NCBI GenBank assembly: GCA_027490155.1
Contig: JAIXYP010000005.1
Span: forward strand, 186,001 to 250,000
DNA length: 64,000 bases
Direction: 5' to 3'
Source: Cytophagaceae bacterium
GTDB taxonomy: Bacteria > Bacteroidota > Bacteroidia > Cytophagales > Flexibacteraceae
Shown here: piece after piece, positions 44,028 to 52,750 of the stretch
How positions within the stretch are numbered: position 1 is the first letter of the stretch
Layout: each line of letters starts with the position of its first letter
Translations under genes and position numbers: made by a program
Notes under the pieces: generated by a model
What the model was told of the DNA's origin: nothing
Seen by the model: only the letters and a program-made list of their open reading frames with translations
Database searches by the model: none

Positions 44028-46175
44028 TCAGAATATGTTGTACACGAGTCCGAACTTTAGCTGCCTCCCTGGCATGGGAAAACTCTGAAGAACTTGGTAT
44101 TGGGTGTCGATCAGGTTGTTTATCCCTAAGCTGGCAACAAATCTGGATTCTGGCTGGTCCTGATGCCTAATTTTGGCACCTACATCAAATCGGTAGGTCA
44201 GGCTACAATCGTTGATCACATATCCTGGCAGCAGGTTGGCCTTGATGTTCTGGGCTAGACTGTACCGATAGCTACTTATAAAAGTTTGCCAACTGAGCTG
44301 GATCCTCTTGTTGCCAACATCTGCCTTGAAACCACCAGTGGCCACTGGGAGGTAGGGTAGTTGTCCACCATAGTTAGCACTATTGGGGTTGCTTCGGTCC
44401 TGTAGCTGCTGGTATGTATAGGAGATCGTTAAATGCGCCAACCAATCTTTACCTAGCTGCCAATTACCTTCTGCGAAGGTCTCGATGCCATATCCTTCTG
44501 CGAGCCCGATGTTTTGGATTGACCAAATGAACAGGTCACGAGTAGGAATGGCAATGATTTTGTCTTGGTTACGTTGATAGAAGGTTGTTGCCTTCAGCTT
44601 GACATAATTATCCCTATCTGGGTGACATCGGATGAGGAGGTCCATTGTCAGGCTTGTCATCCAGACCTTTTCAGGATTTAGTTGCCGCATGGCAGTTTGT
44701 CCATAATAAAGCTCGGCCATGGTCGGGAGCCGATTATGCCATTTGCTTATTGGAGAAAAGGTCAAGGTTAGGTGCTCCCGATCAAGTATCCGGGCGTTTA
44801 GCCCCATGGAGCCGACAGTAGGCAAATCTTGTTGCATTTGTTCGGCATCTGATCGCCCGGGAGTCTCGCGCAGCACCCATCGACTGACAGTAGCGAATAA
44901 ACTCAAGCCATTTGCTGCCCATCTTGGCTGGTAGCCCATCCTAAGTAGTGGCATCAAGACTGTACGTTTTGGGCTTTGTTGATACGAATCAGTAGCTGAG
45001 GGGCCAAAACCTAAATATTGCAGATCCAGATCAAGTTGAGGGCTGAGGCTCAGGCCGTTGTAGGTGTAATCGGCAATGGTAGAGCCACTTAGACTGTTCC
45101 AGAAATATTGATTATCCACCCCCCCCGTGCCATTGAGGTAGGCAGGGTCTCGGTAGCGCGTGTTGTCTGACTGGTGGGTGATGCGGAAATGCAATAAGCT
45201 GCCCTGGTTAAGGACGACCTTGCCAAAGGCGGAAACGCTGCTTTGGGTTTGGTCCAAAGTTTGACCACTGTAGAGATTGTATAGCACCACAGCCCCTGGC
45301 AGTTGGCGCATGGATTGATTAAAAAAATAGTCAATTCCTACCTGACACTGCGGGTGTTTGAGGTCCTTAAAGCTGTCTGGCTTAGGAGTCTTGTCAAAAA
45401 CAAATCCACCAGCTAGGCCTACTGACCAAAGGCCACTGTTAGTCCTAGTATCCTTCAAGATGGCATTACCAATAGAGTAACTAAAAGGGTAGTCGCCTTT
45501 GGCTTGTTGGTACTGCAGCCCCAAATGTGACCGGAGCCGATAACTCCCGATCTGATGTGTCACCCGCCCCAGGGCATGGGGGCTCAACCAACCAAATGAG
45601 CCAGCCTCTAGGCCTACCTGCAGTTTGGTGACTGAGCCGGTGCTGGTCCTTAGGTCAATATGAGGACCTCCGGTGTGTTGGCTTGCCGTACCCTCGGCCC
45701 GGGCACTGTTTAGCGCCCCATTGTTGACATTGAGTGATGTCAAGAGCGCAGACGGGATAAGGGAGAAATCGGTGTAGGCTAGGCTATTGCCGCCGATTGG
45801 CATTCCGTTTAGGCTGACTTGGGTATGCTCAGCCCCTAAACCTCTACTGGAGATTGCTTTAAGTCCACCAATGCCACCATAATCTCGCACTTGGAGACCT
45901 GGTACTAAAAATAGGGCTTGTATGGTTGGGTTGGTGGATGAGGCTTGGTTAAGCTGGAGACGATACTGATTGCCGACTATTTGGGCGGCGCTACCTTCTG
46001 GCTTAGCTATTCCTATGCTCTCAATCACTAACTTCTGGACAGGGTTACCAGTATCAGGCAATAAAGGTAATTGTTGCCCAATAACTCTTGAGCCAAATGC
46101 AGATAGTATCAACATGAACACCAACAATACTTGGGGCTTCTTACTGTTGCCAAATGCAGTGGGTATCAGGATCAC
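44028..46175 (-). CDS. btuB: BtuB-type TonB-dependent cobalamin receptor
   Basis: 715 residues. It has a signal peptide (about 14-34, cleavage after VIGQ), a plug domain (about 60-160) with LQVRDYGGIGGLKAISSRGLG and HTQVSLNGMPIGGNSLAY, and a barrel of ~22 strands ending LKFGLVYNIF with a terminal Phe. There is no N-terminal carboxypeptidase-like domain, unlike the receptor at 948-3311. The substrate is assigned from the cobalamin riboswitch immediately upstream and from the BtuG-like gene that follows. The start is GTG at 46175; a later ATG (20 codons on) would cut the signal peptide. Confidence 0.9.
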   Translation of the reverse strand: MILIPTAFGNSKKPQVLLVFMLILSAFGSRVIGQQLPLLPDTGNPVQKLVIESIGIAKPEGSAAQIVGNQYRLQLNQASSTNPTIQALFLVPGLQVRDYGGIGGLKAISSRGLGAEHTQVSLNGMPIGGNSLAYTDFSLIPSALLTSLNVNNGALNSARAEGTASQHTGGPHIDLRTSTGSVTKLQVGLEAGSFGWLSPHALGRVTHQIGSYRLRSHLGLQYQQAKGDYPFSYSIGNAILKDTRTNSGLWSVGLAGGFVFDKTPKPDSFKDLKHPQCQVGIDYFFNQSMRQLPGAVVLYNLYSGQTLDQTQSSVSAFGKVVLNQGSLLHFRITHQSDNTRYRDPAYLNGTGGVDNQYFWNSLSGSTIADYTYNGLSLSPQLDLDLQYLGFGPSATDSYQQSPKRTVLMPLLRMGYQPRWAANGLSLFATVSRWVLRETPGRSDAEQMQQDLPTVGSMGLNARILDREHLTLTFSPISKWHNRLPTMAELYYGQTAMRQLNPEKVWMTSLTMDLLIRCHPDRDNYVKLKATTFYQRNQDKIIAIPTRDLFIWSIQNIGLAEGYGIETFAEGNWQLGKDWLAHLTISYTYQQLQDRSNPNSANYGGQLPYLPVATGGFKADVGNKRIQLSWQTFISSYRYSLAQNIKANLLPGYVINDCSLTYRFDVGAKIRHQDQPESRFVASLGINNLIDTQYQVLQSFPMPGRQLKFGLVYNIF

Positions 46176-46324
46176 GAGGACTTGTAACCAATTGTCTGCC
46201 GACGGAGAACATTTGTTACAAAGTCAAAAACAAGGGGATTGAGGACCCATAGGCCAACAAAACACCATAAGATGACCCCGCACAAGCCTTTTTCCCGAGG
46301 CAGTTGTTGAAGGAAATTTGCAAA

Positions 46325-46520
46325 AGGCAGGTCTCCTGGCTTGCGTCTCGGTGGTCACTCCTTCCCAAAGACTGCCAAGGCAGCACTTCAGTGGAGGTAG
46401 GGTCTAGCCAAGCTAGATGTCCTACTAGATAACCATGAGCTAATAGCTTACAGTTGCGGGTACAGCTGCCGCTTAATGACGGCATTCCCATTTTCAGCAT
46501 TCCAGACGCGCCCTTAAAAA
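46325..46520 (-). promoter_or_regulatory. Cobalamin (AdoCbl) riboswitch
   Basis: The minus strand shows the canonical elements in order: GGGAATGCCGT, the core CTGTACCCGCAACTGTAAG, a peripheral arm, CCACTG, then the B12 box GCCAGGAGACCTGCC (46327-46341). About 150 nt separate the B12 box from the btuB start, and this contains the expression platform (a C/G-rich stretch around 46280-46300 can pair). Cobalamin binding would shut off the btuB-btuG-like operon. A TACCTTCG (46551-46558, 7 of 8 bases of TAnnTTTG) is the probable promoter. Confidence 0.95.
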
Positions 46521-46827
46521 TGGCCGATCTGGGTTGCACCTATTGTAACACGAAGGTACGGCAAAATCTGATGTTTTGCTAGTGCATAGTACTGTGGAGG
46601 CTAGAGCGGAGTTGGTAACTGTTGGCTTGCTGACCTAACTACTTTGGGTATTGTTGCCAACCTCATAAGGTAGATAAGACGGTGTTTTAATAGGTTGTCC
46701 GCGGTACTAAAAAAAGCAAATGGCTATGGTAATGATTGACTTTTGCCCTCTCGGTGTTACCTTGCAGCTTAGAATCAGTCTTGATAAAATAGGGTTGACC
46801 AAATTCAAAAGTCAGCTCACCAGCACC

Positions 46828-47058
46828 ATGACAAACCCGCAAAAACTTGCTTCAACCCTCAAACAAGGCGAAACAGGTGTCATTGACGGATTCAGCAATG
46901 AGGGACTCTCGCTTAAGCTCTTAGAGATGGGCCTACTTCCCGGTTCCGAGATCACCTTGGTTAGGTCTGCCCCAATGGGGGACCCTCTCTATTTTCATGT
47001 AGCAGGCTACAACCTTTCGCTGCGGAAAGACGAGGCTAGCACTGTTTTGTTGCGATAG
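46828..47058 (+). CDS. feoA: FeoA, ferrous-iron transport accessory protein
   Basis: 76 residues, one SH3-like FeoA domain: LKQGETGVIDGF, LSLKLLEMGLLPGSEITLV, GDPLYFHVAGYNLSLRKDEA. It is a small cytosolic partner of FeoB. The ATG at 46828 is chosen; the frame is open further upstream (46720) but that part is not FeoA-like. It precedes feoB by 57 bp. No clear Fur or DtxR site could be recognised upstream by eye. Confidence 0.93.
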   Translation: MTNPQKLASTLKQGETGVIDGFSNEGLSLKLLEMGLLPGSEITLVRSAPMGDPLYFHVAGYNLSLRKDEASTVLLR

Positions 47059-47115
47059 GCGGACCTGCCAAATACTCCTCAGCTATACAAACTCCTAGTC
47101 ACTCAGGACCACCAA

Positions 47116-49242
47116 ATGCCCAGCAATCAACATCTTACGCTTGCCCTAGTCGGGAACCCGAACGCTGGCAAGAGTACGTTGTTCAATCTGCTTACTGGTC
47201 TACGGCAAAAGGTCGGGAACTTTCCTGGGGTTACTGTCGAAAAAAAGATTGGCACATTCAGCTTAGAAAGTGGCAAACAGTGCAAACTGATTGACCTGCC
47301 TGGCACTTACAGCCTATATCCGAAAAGTCTGGACGAGCGTGTAGTGTTTGACACCCTCTATAACTATGTCGCCCCGGACTACCCGCAATTGGTCATTGTG
47401 GTGGCAGACGCAAGCAACCTGAAGCGCAACTTGTTGTTGTTCACCCAAGTGGCTGACCTTGGGCTTCCCGTAGTTCTGGTCCTGAACATGATCGACGTAG
47501 CAAGTCGAGCAGGCATCATGATCGATGAGCAAATCCTGAGTAAGTCATTGGGCCTACCAGTTATCAAACTCAATAGCCGGAACGGTGAAGGTGTTGGTCA
47601 GCTCAAAAAATTACTCGAAAATCCTCCAACTGCTGTTCAGCGCAAGTTGTTTGATACCACTGTGTTTGCCCCAACCCTAGTGGCGGAGGTCAAGGCTGAG
47701 TTTGACCTCAAGTCTGACTACTTGGCTTTTCATCTAGCCCAGCAATATGGTGGCATGACGACCATCACTGAGCATCAGCGGCAATGGCTAAACGATGCCA
47801 CAACACGGCTAGGCTTTACTGGACAGAGTTTTCAGGCTGCCGAAACCATTGCTCGATATTCGGTTATTAGCAAGCTAGTCGCCACTGCGGTCACACTTCA
47901 GGAGCAGTCTCAAAGTCGATGGACCCATCGGCTAGACAATTACTTTGTCCACAAGTATTGGGGCTTTGCGATCTTCATGGGGATACTGTTCTTGTTGTTC
48001 CAGGCAATCTATACATGGGCAAGCTACCCGATGGACCTGATCGACTTTGGAATGTCAGCCCTTTCTGATCTGGTCAGGGCTATATTGCCAGATGGACCAG
48101 TGGCTGACCTGATGACCAATGGTGTCTTGGCAGGCCTTGGAGGCGTATTGGTCTTTATCCCTCAGATTGCCATCCTGTTTGCGTTTATATCAGTGCTGGA
48201 AGAAACGGGATATATGGCACGTGTGGTCTTCATCATGGACCGACTTATGCGTCGTTTTGGCCTTAATGGGAAAAGTGTATTACCGCTGATTTCGGGTGTG
48301 GCTTGCGCTGTACCTGCCATCATGAGCACTCGTGGCATTGACAACCAGCGCGACCGATTGGTGTCCATATTTGTTACTCCACTAATGTCCTGTTCTGCAA
48401 GGCTACCTGTCTTTACAGTGCTGATAGCATTGGTTGTGCCAAACGTCCATTGGTTGGGGATGTTCAACCTGCAAGGACTTGCCCTTATGGGTTTATACTT
48501 GGTTGGTTTTTTCTCGGCCCTTGTCAGTGCCAAAGTTTTGCATAGCATTTTGGTCCGGAGCAAAAAGGTGGAGCAAACCTCATTCTTCGTGCTAGAGCTG
48601 CCGCCTTACAAAGTGCCCAAATGGAGCAACGTAGGTTATACCATCGTCAATAGTGTCAAGTCATTTGTGTTTGAGGCTGGCAAGGTAATCCTGGCCATCT
48701 CAATTGTGCTATGGGTGTTGGCTAGCTATGGACCAGGAAATAGCATGGAGGTGGCTACCAGCAAAGCACAGGCGAGTTATGTCCTTACTTCTGACTCGGC
48801 CATGAGCGAGGCAACGGTGGTGCAAGCTGCTAAGCTAGAAGCTAGCTACGCCGGTCGCCTAGGCAAATTGATTGAGCCCGCTATCCGCCCACTTGGCTTT
48901 GACTGGAAAATCGGCATTGCCCTCGTGACAAGCTTTGCAGCCCGCGAGGTTTTTATTGGTACCATGAGTACTATCTATAGCTTAGGTGACGATGCCGAGA
49001 ACACCCAAGGAGTATTGGCCCGCATGCAGGCCGAGCGTGATCCTAAAACTGGTGGACCAATGTACACACCTGCTCTGGCGTTTTCGTTATTGGTTTTCTA
49101 CCTATTCGCGATGCAGTGTATGAGTACCCTTGCTGTTACCTATCGTGAGACCAATAGCTGGCAATGGCCTATGGCACAGCTGATCTACATGACAGGATTG
49201 GCCTGGGTAGCAAGCTGGTTAGTTTTTATGGCCCTATCCTAG
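47116..49242 (+). CDS. feoB: FeoB, ferrous-iron transporter
   Basis: 708 residues. The N-terminal G domain has G1 GNPNAGKST (13-21), G2 in FPGVTVEKK, G3 DLPGTYSLYP and G4 VLNMID. A helical spacer and the membrane domain with two Gate motifs follow (ISGVACAVPAIMSTRGIDNQ and the second half near RLPVFTVLIALVVP), along with ATSFAAREVFIG-like VTSFAAREVFIG. This is the complete architecture for GTP-linked Fe2+ import across the inner membrane. Paired with feoA; divergent from the B12 operon. Confidence 0.97.
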   Translation: MPSNQHLTLALVGNPNAGKSTLFNLLTGLRQKVGNFPGVTVEKKIGTFSLESGKQCKLIDLPGTYSLYPKSLDERVVFDTLYNYVAPDYPQLVIVVADASNLKRNLLLFTQVADLGLPVVLVLNMIDVASRAGIMIDEQILSKSLGLPVIKLNSRNGEGVGQLKKLLENPPTAVQRKLFDTTVFAPTLVAEVKAEFDLKSDYLAFHLAQQYGGMTTITEHQRQWLNDATTRLGFTGQSFQAAETIARYSVISKLVATAVTLQEQSQSRWTHRLDNYFVHKYWGFAIFMGILFLLFQAIYTWASYPMDLIDFGMSALSDLVRAILPDGPVADLMTNGVLAGLGGVLVFIPQIAILFAFISVLEETGYMARVVFIMDRLMRRFGLNGKSVLPLISGVACAVPAIMSTRGIDNQRDRLVSIFVTPLMSCSARLPVFTVLIALVVPNVHWLGMFNLQGLALMGLYLVGFFSALVSAKVLHSILVRSKKVEQTSFFVLELPPYKVPKWSNVGYTIVNSVKSFVFEAGKVILAISIVLWVLASYGPGNSMEVATSKAQASYVLTSDSAMSEATVVQAAKLEASYAGRLGKLIEPAIRPLGFDWKIGIALVTSFAAREVFIGTMSTIYSLGDDAENTQGVLARMQAERDPKTGGPMYTPALAFSLLVFYLFAMQCMSTLAVTYRETNSWQWPMAQLIYMTGLAWVASWLVFMALS

Positions 49243-49261
49243 GATTTTTGTTTTCCGTTCT

Positions 49262-49269
49262 TATCTTTG
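49262..49269 (+). promoter_or_regulatory. -7 promoter element of tRNA-Val
   Basis: TATCTTTG, full match to TAnnTTTG, 52 bp before the tRNA. Confidence 0.6.
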
Positions 49270-49320
49270 CAGCCCGTTCCAGAAATAAGTACTTTCAAGC
49301 GCTATTTTATCTCCTAGTTT

Positions 49321-49394
49321 GACTCCTTAGCTCAGTTGGTTAGAGCGTTACCTTGACATGGTAAAGGTCGCTGGTTCGAATCCAGTAGGGGTCA
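49321..49394 (+). tRNA. tRNA-Val(GAC)
   Basis: Complete cloverleaf: acceptor GACTCCT/AGGGGTC, D-arm GCTC/GAGC, anticodon stem TTACC/GGTAA with loop TTGACAT (anticodon GAC), T-arm GCTGG-TTCGAAT-CCAGT. CCA is not encoded. A terminator hairpin follows. Confidence 0.97.
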
Positions 49395-49402
49395 CAATCA
49401 CT

Positions 49403-49440
49403 AAATCCTCGTAGTTTATACTACGGGGATTTTTTGTTTT
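49403..49440 (+). terminator. Intrinsic terminator after tRNA-Val
   Basis: Stem AAATCCTCGTAGT/ACTACGGGGATTT with a TTAT loop, then TTTTTGTTTT. Confidence 0.88.
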
Positions 49441-49523
49441 GGTGTTGTCGCACCAAGTTTCAAGCACTGAACAATCTATTGAGGCCTTTACCCACAGATT
49501 AGTGTCGATACTGGTTTATTATT

Positions 49524-50561
49524 TCACCATCCAGCTGTGCGACTAGCCAGCCGTTCGTATTGTTTTGGCAGCGGCTTTTGCCTGCTTTCGGCATCAACTC
49601 TGTACTGACGCAAGACCTCGGCAGCGCCTGGTTTATCTCCCCGGTCCAGCAAGGCAGTAGCTAGGGCTAACCGTGTTGGACCCAATTTATCGGCATCAGA
49701 TTGGGCAAAAGGTCCGCCGTGTTTTTGGGTACCGACCTCTACAGCCCTCTGGAGAAAAATGATGTATTGATTGGGATCAGATAAGGCATAACACTCTGCC
49801 AGGTTGCGCCACGCCCAAAATACGTTGGTGTTGGCTTGACATATGCCGTTTGCTCGTTTTATGGCCTCATCCGTTTGCCCTAGCTTTATCAGAATTTGGG
49901 TTATGTAAAATGGAGCATATTGATACCGATGATGATGGGCCACAAGTCGCTCCAACAAAATCAGGCATATTGGCAGCAATGATGCTTGGTCAGCTATTTC
50001 CTCCTGTGCTAACAATGCCCTTGCAAGGCTGATATGGGCTTCTTCGGCCAATGCCAAACCTGTGTTGCCATCGTCATGGACGGGTGGGACATAATCTTCT
50101 GGCTGCAAGTTGGCTATATCCCAGTCGATGATGAAATCTGCCAATTTTTCCCAATGGCGACCAGCAATCAGGACTTGTCCTAACCAATGACTATAGACAT
50201 CGCTTGGTCGTTCAACGGGAAGGGTAGTGGTATAGGCCAAGACCTGGTCGAATGCATCAAATCGCTGAAGTTGCCCTAGCCTGATTAGCAGTTCGCCAAG
50301 TTGGTTCCATACTGATTGCCAGAATACGGCCTCATCGTCCGGCAGGCAAAGGGACTTGAGCTTTAGGTACCAATGGTCAATGCTAGGCAGATCAACCTTA
50401 TAGATCGCTCGTTTTAGTTCGTCATAGAATACCCAGGCGGCAGCACGACGCAACCAAAGGTCTTGCGGGAACTCAATCAATGCCTGATGTGCTAAGGCAG
50501 CCGCCTCCGTAAGCTGGCCACTTTTGCGCATGGCCGTGATCTCTTGATAGGCTGTCTGCAT
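49524..50561 (-). CDS. TPR-like helical repeat protein of unknown function
   Basis: 345 residues, cytosolic, all-helical. The N-terminus reads EITAMRKSGQLTEAAALAHQ then WLRRAAAWVFYDELKRAIY, a TPR-like pair seen in a group of uncharacterised Bacteroidetes proteins. Further TPR-like helices occur in the C-terminal half (AHISLARALLAQEEI, YITQILIKLGQTDEAIKRAN, FWAWRNLAECYA, RLALATALLDRGDKPGAAEVLR). No enzymatic motif is recognised, so a scaffold role is the best guess. A terminator separates it from ndk upstream; its own promoter was not recognised. Confidence 0.75.
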   Translation of the reverse strand: MQTAYQEITAMRKSGQLTEAAALAHQALIEFPQDLWLRRAAAWVFYDELKRAIYKVDLPSIDHWYLKLKSLCLPDDEAVFWQSVWNQLGELLIRLGQLQRFDAFDQVLAYTTTLPVERPSDVYSHWLGQVLIAGRHWEKLADFIIDWDIANLQPEDYVPPVHDDGNTGLALAEEAHISLARALLAQEEIADQASLLPICLILLERLVAHHHRYQYAPFYITQILIKLGQTDEAIKRANGICQANTNVFWAWRNLAECYALSDPNQYIIFLQRAVEVGTQKHGGPFAQSDADKLGPTRLALATALLDRGDKPGAAEVLRQYRVDAESRQKPLPKQYERLASRTAGW

Positions 50562-50608
50562 CTAGGATGTGGATTGGAGGTCTAAGAAGGTTGCTAGCTC
50601 TGCTCGTG

Positions 50609-50645
50609 AAAATAAGAAGGGTACCCTTGTTGCCAAAGGTACCCT
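50609..50645 (-). terminator. Intrinsic terminator of ndk
   Basis: Eight-bp stem AGGGTACC/GGTACCCT followed by a T-rich tract on the minus strand, 35 bp past the ndk stop. Confidence 0.7.
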
Positions 50646-50679
50646 CAAATTTGGAGCGTAATCTTGCCCTTTAGCCAGA

Positions 50680-51093
50680 CTAGTATTGCTCAGTGCCAGC
50701 GAAGAAGTACGCACCTTCGATAGCAGCGTTTTCGTCGCTATCACTACCGTGGATCGCGTTGGCTTCGATGCTTTGGGCGAAGATCTTCCTGATTGTACCT
50801 TCTTCAGCTTGGGCTGGGTTAGTGGCACCGATCAACTTGCGAAAATCAGCAACAGCGTTGTCTTTCTCTAGAATGGCAGGGAAGATCAAACCGCTACTCA
50901 TGTAGCTCACCAAGTCTTTGTAGAAAGGGCGCTCGGCATGAACGGCATAGAACTGACCAGCTTGCTCAGAACTGAGGCGAGTTTGTTTGAGGGCGACGAT
51001 ACGGAAGCCAGCCTCCTGGATCATCTTGAGGATAGCGCCTGCGTTGTTGACAGCGTCAGGCTTGATCATCGTAAAAGTGCGGTTGTTAGCCAT
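50680..51093 (-). CDS. ndk: Nucleoside diphosphate kinase
   Basis: 137 residues, family length. It transfers phosphate between nucleoside tri- and diphosphates through a phosphohistidine. The motif NAIHGSDS supplies catalytic His115. [24 protein letters not shown] and [16 protein letters not shown] are the other conserved blocks. It has a TAACTTTG promoter at 51159-51166, a leader containing a perfect 14-bp palindrome (51111-51124), and its own terminator. Confidence 0.97.
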   Translation of the reverse strand: MANNRTFTMIKPDAVNNAGAILKMIQEAGFRIVALKQTRLSSEQAGQFYAVHAERPFYKDLVSYMSSGLIFPAILEKDNAVADFRKLIGATNPAQAEEGTIRKIFAQSIEANAIHGSDSDENAAIEGAYFFAGTEQY

Positions 51094-51110
51094 GCAATTT
51101 GCTTGTTTAG

Positions 51111-51124
51111 TCCCTCCGGAGGGA
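51111..51124. promoter_or_regulatory. Palindrome in the ndk leader
   Basis: TCCCTCCGGAGGGA, perfect, 18 bp upstream of the ndk ATG and downstream of its promoter. It contains GGAGG, but too far from the ATG for a normal ribosome-binding site. An operator or small RNA hairpin is possible. Confidence 0.4.
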
Positions 51125-51158
51125 ATGTGCCATTGCTAGCATTGCTCCGTTAGGGTCA

Positions 51159-51166
51159 CAAAGTTA
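51159..51166 (-). promoter_or_regulatory. -7 promoter element of ndk
   Basis: TAACTTTG on the minus strand, full match to TAnnTTTG, about 60 nt of leader. Confidence 0.65.
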
Positions 51167-51421
51167 AGGACTATCAGTCGATTGTACAGGCCGAATACTC
51201 GATTTAATCAGGTCAAACGTTATCGATCTTAACTAACTGGCAGGATTAATATTTGATATTAACTGTCCATTATCTCGGGGTTACTTAATATCGGCTACTG
51301 AAAATGTAGGGCTATACCTTGCTTTTATTTGGTGATTTGGCGTTATTGCGAAACCTAGTGGGTAGCCTGAACGACAGATACACGCCTGCTTTGGAGATTA
51401 TTTTCTTTTGCCTAGCCAACG

Positions 51422-51820
51422 ATGCCGATGTACAAATTTGTCAAGGAGTATGAGTTTAGGGCCTCGCCAAGGTTATTGTATCCTTACATCAGCACTGCTA
51501 GTGGAATGCAGGCCTGGTTTTGTGATCAGGTTGTGGTAGATAACATCAACCACAGATACAACTTCATCTGGGACAAGACGGATCATTGGGCCAAGCTTAC
51601 GATCCAGAAACTAAACAAACACACCAAGTTTGACTTTGTCCGTCATAATGATATGCAGGATGATGAGTCTTCGTATATTGAGTTCCGGCTGGACCACAAT
51701 GACATGACCCAGTCAGTCTATCTGAAGGTCATCGACAACAGCGCAATGGAGGATCACGAAGAGCTTGAGGAGCTCTGGGATGGATTGGTTCAGTCGCTTA
51801 AGGAGCAAGTTGGTGGTTGA
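51422..51820 (+). CDS. START/SRPBCC-like domain protein
   Basis: 132 residues of the START-like (AHSA1-type) fold common in Bacteroidetes: KFVKEYEFRASPRLLYPYIS, GMQAWFCDQVVVDN, an internal beta-sheet, and a C-terminal amphipathic helix (ELEELWDGLVQSLKEQV) that would close the ligand cavity. Cytosolic; ligand unknown. The next gene overlaps or closely follows, depending on its start. Confidence 0.85.
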   Translation: MPMYKFVKEYEFRASPRLLYPYISTASGMQAWFCDQVVVDNINHRYNFIWDKTDHWAKLTIQKLNKHTKFDFVRHNDMQDDESSYIEFRLDHNDMTQSVYLKVIDNSAMEDHEELEELWDGLVQSLKEQVGG

Positions 51821-51900
51821 GTCTAAATACCGATGTGGCTAAGAAATGGCTACCTTTCGGATTGTGGGGTTATGTTACTCCAAGCTTGATACCATCCATT

Positions 51901-52707
51901 TTGCCTAATAATTATTTTCAGTTCAAGCAGTTCAGGATAGATCAGAACCAGTCAGCCCTTAAGGTCTGTACAGATTCCTGTATTCTTGGGGCATGGTCAG
52001 CTAATATCATCGCGGCCCGGATCCAGGATGATTCAAACCCTGGTACCGCAATCAGGACATTAGATGTTGGTACTGGCACAGGATTGTTGACCCTAATGTT
52101 GGCACAAGTACTGAGCCCAATTGCTGGAAAATCAACTCTGAAACTAGATTTCACCGCAATCGAGCTCGACCAGGCATCATATCAGGAGGCGACTGAAAAC
52201 TTTGAGCGGTCAGGTTGGGCCTCGTCCATCACAGCATTACAAGTTGACGCCAGGCAGTATGAATTCCCTGAGTTGTCAGGTTCGGTTGACTTCATTGTGG
52301 CTAATCCTCCATTTTTCCAGGGATCGCTCAAAGCTGGTAACAAGGCACGGAATGCAGCCCTGCACAATGACACTTTCAGTCTTAATGACCTTGTCGAGTT
52401 CTGCAACCGGAGCGCTAAGCCCGAAACCAATATTTTTGTCCTCTTGCCGCCAGCAGAGATGGATATCTTCCTGATGCTATTGCCAGCAGACTATGACTTA
52501 TTAGAGATGCTGTCCGTGCGAAACAGTGGCGAGGGACCTGTTTTTAGGCAATATGCCCATCTGATTCGTAACCCTAATCAGCAGCAGGATTTATTAAAGC
52601 CAGCCATCCGGACAGAGCAGGCCATAAAACAAATGGGGTCAAAACATCCTCATCAATATTCTGACTGGTTTGCTGACCTATTGGGAGCATTTTATCTCCA
52701 GCTCTAA
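51901..52707 (+). CDS. trmN6: tRNA1(Val) adenine(37)-N6-methyltransferase
   Basis: SAM-dependent methyltransferase of the TrmN6/YfiC family, which makes m6A37 in tRNA-Val. Motif I is LDVGTGTGLLTLMLAQ and motif IV is VANPPFF, the NPPY-type catalytic motif of N6-adenine methylases. The family start FQFKQFRIDQNQSALKVCTDSCILGAW is preceded by a TTG at 51901 giving MPNNYF, which matches the usual N-terminus; I prefer it. A TTG at 51817 overlapping the previous stop would add 28 unconserved residues. It is probably co-transcribed with the START-like gene. Confidence 0.88.
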   Translation: MPNNYFQFKQFRIDQNQSALKVCTDSCILGAWSANIIAARIQDDSNPGTAIRTLDVGTGTGLLTLMLAQVLSPIAGKSTLKLDFTAIELDQASYQEATENFERSGWASSITALQVDARQYEFPELSGSVDFIVANPPFFQGSLKAGNKARNAALHNDTFSLNDLVEFCNRSAKPETNIFVLLPPAEMDIFLMLLPADYDLLEMLSVRNSGEGPVFRQYAHLIRNPNQQQDLLKPAIRTEQAIKQMGSKHPHQYSDWFADLLGAFYLQL

Positions 52708-52750
52708 AGCAGGCATATAGTCGAACCTTAGTTCAGATATACCTTAGATC

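Noticed and set aside
46216-46539. 107-codon minus-strand ORF
   Set aside because: It lies inside the cobalamin riboswitch, whose conserved bases explain the sequence.
46559-46827. Fur or DtxR box before feoA
   Set aside because: No convincing inverted repeat was found by eye; a motif model from the genome would be needed.
50562-50828. 88-codon minus-strand ORF
   Set aside because: Overlaps the 3' end of ndk in another frame and runs through its terminator.
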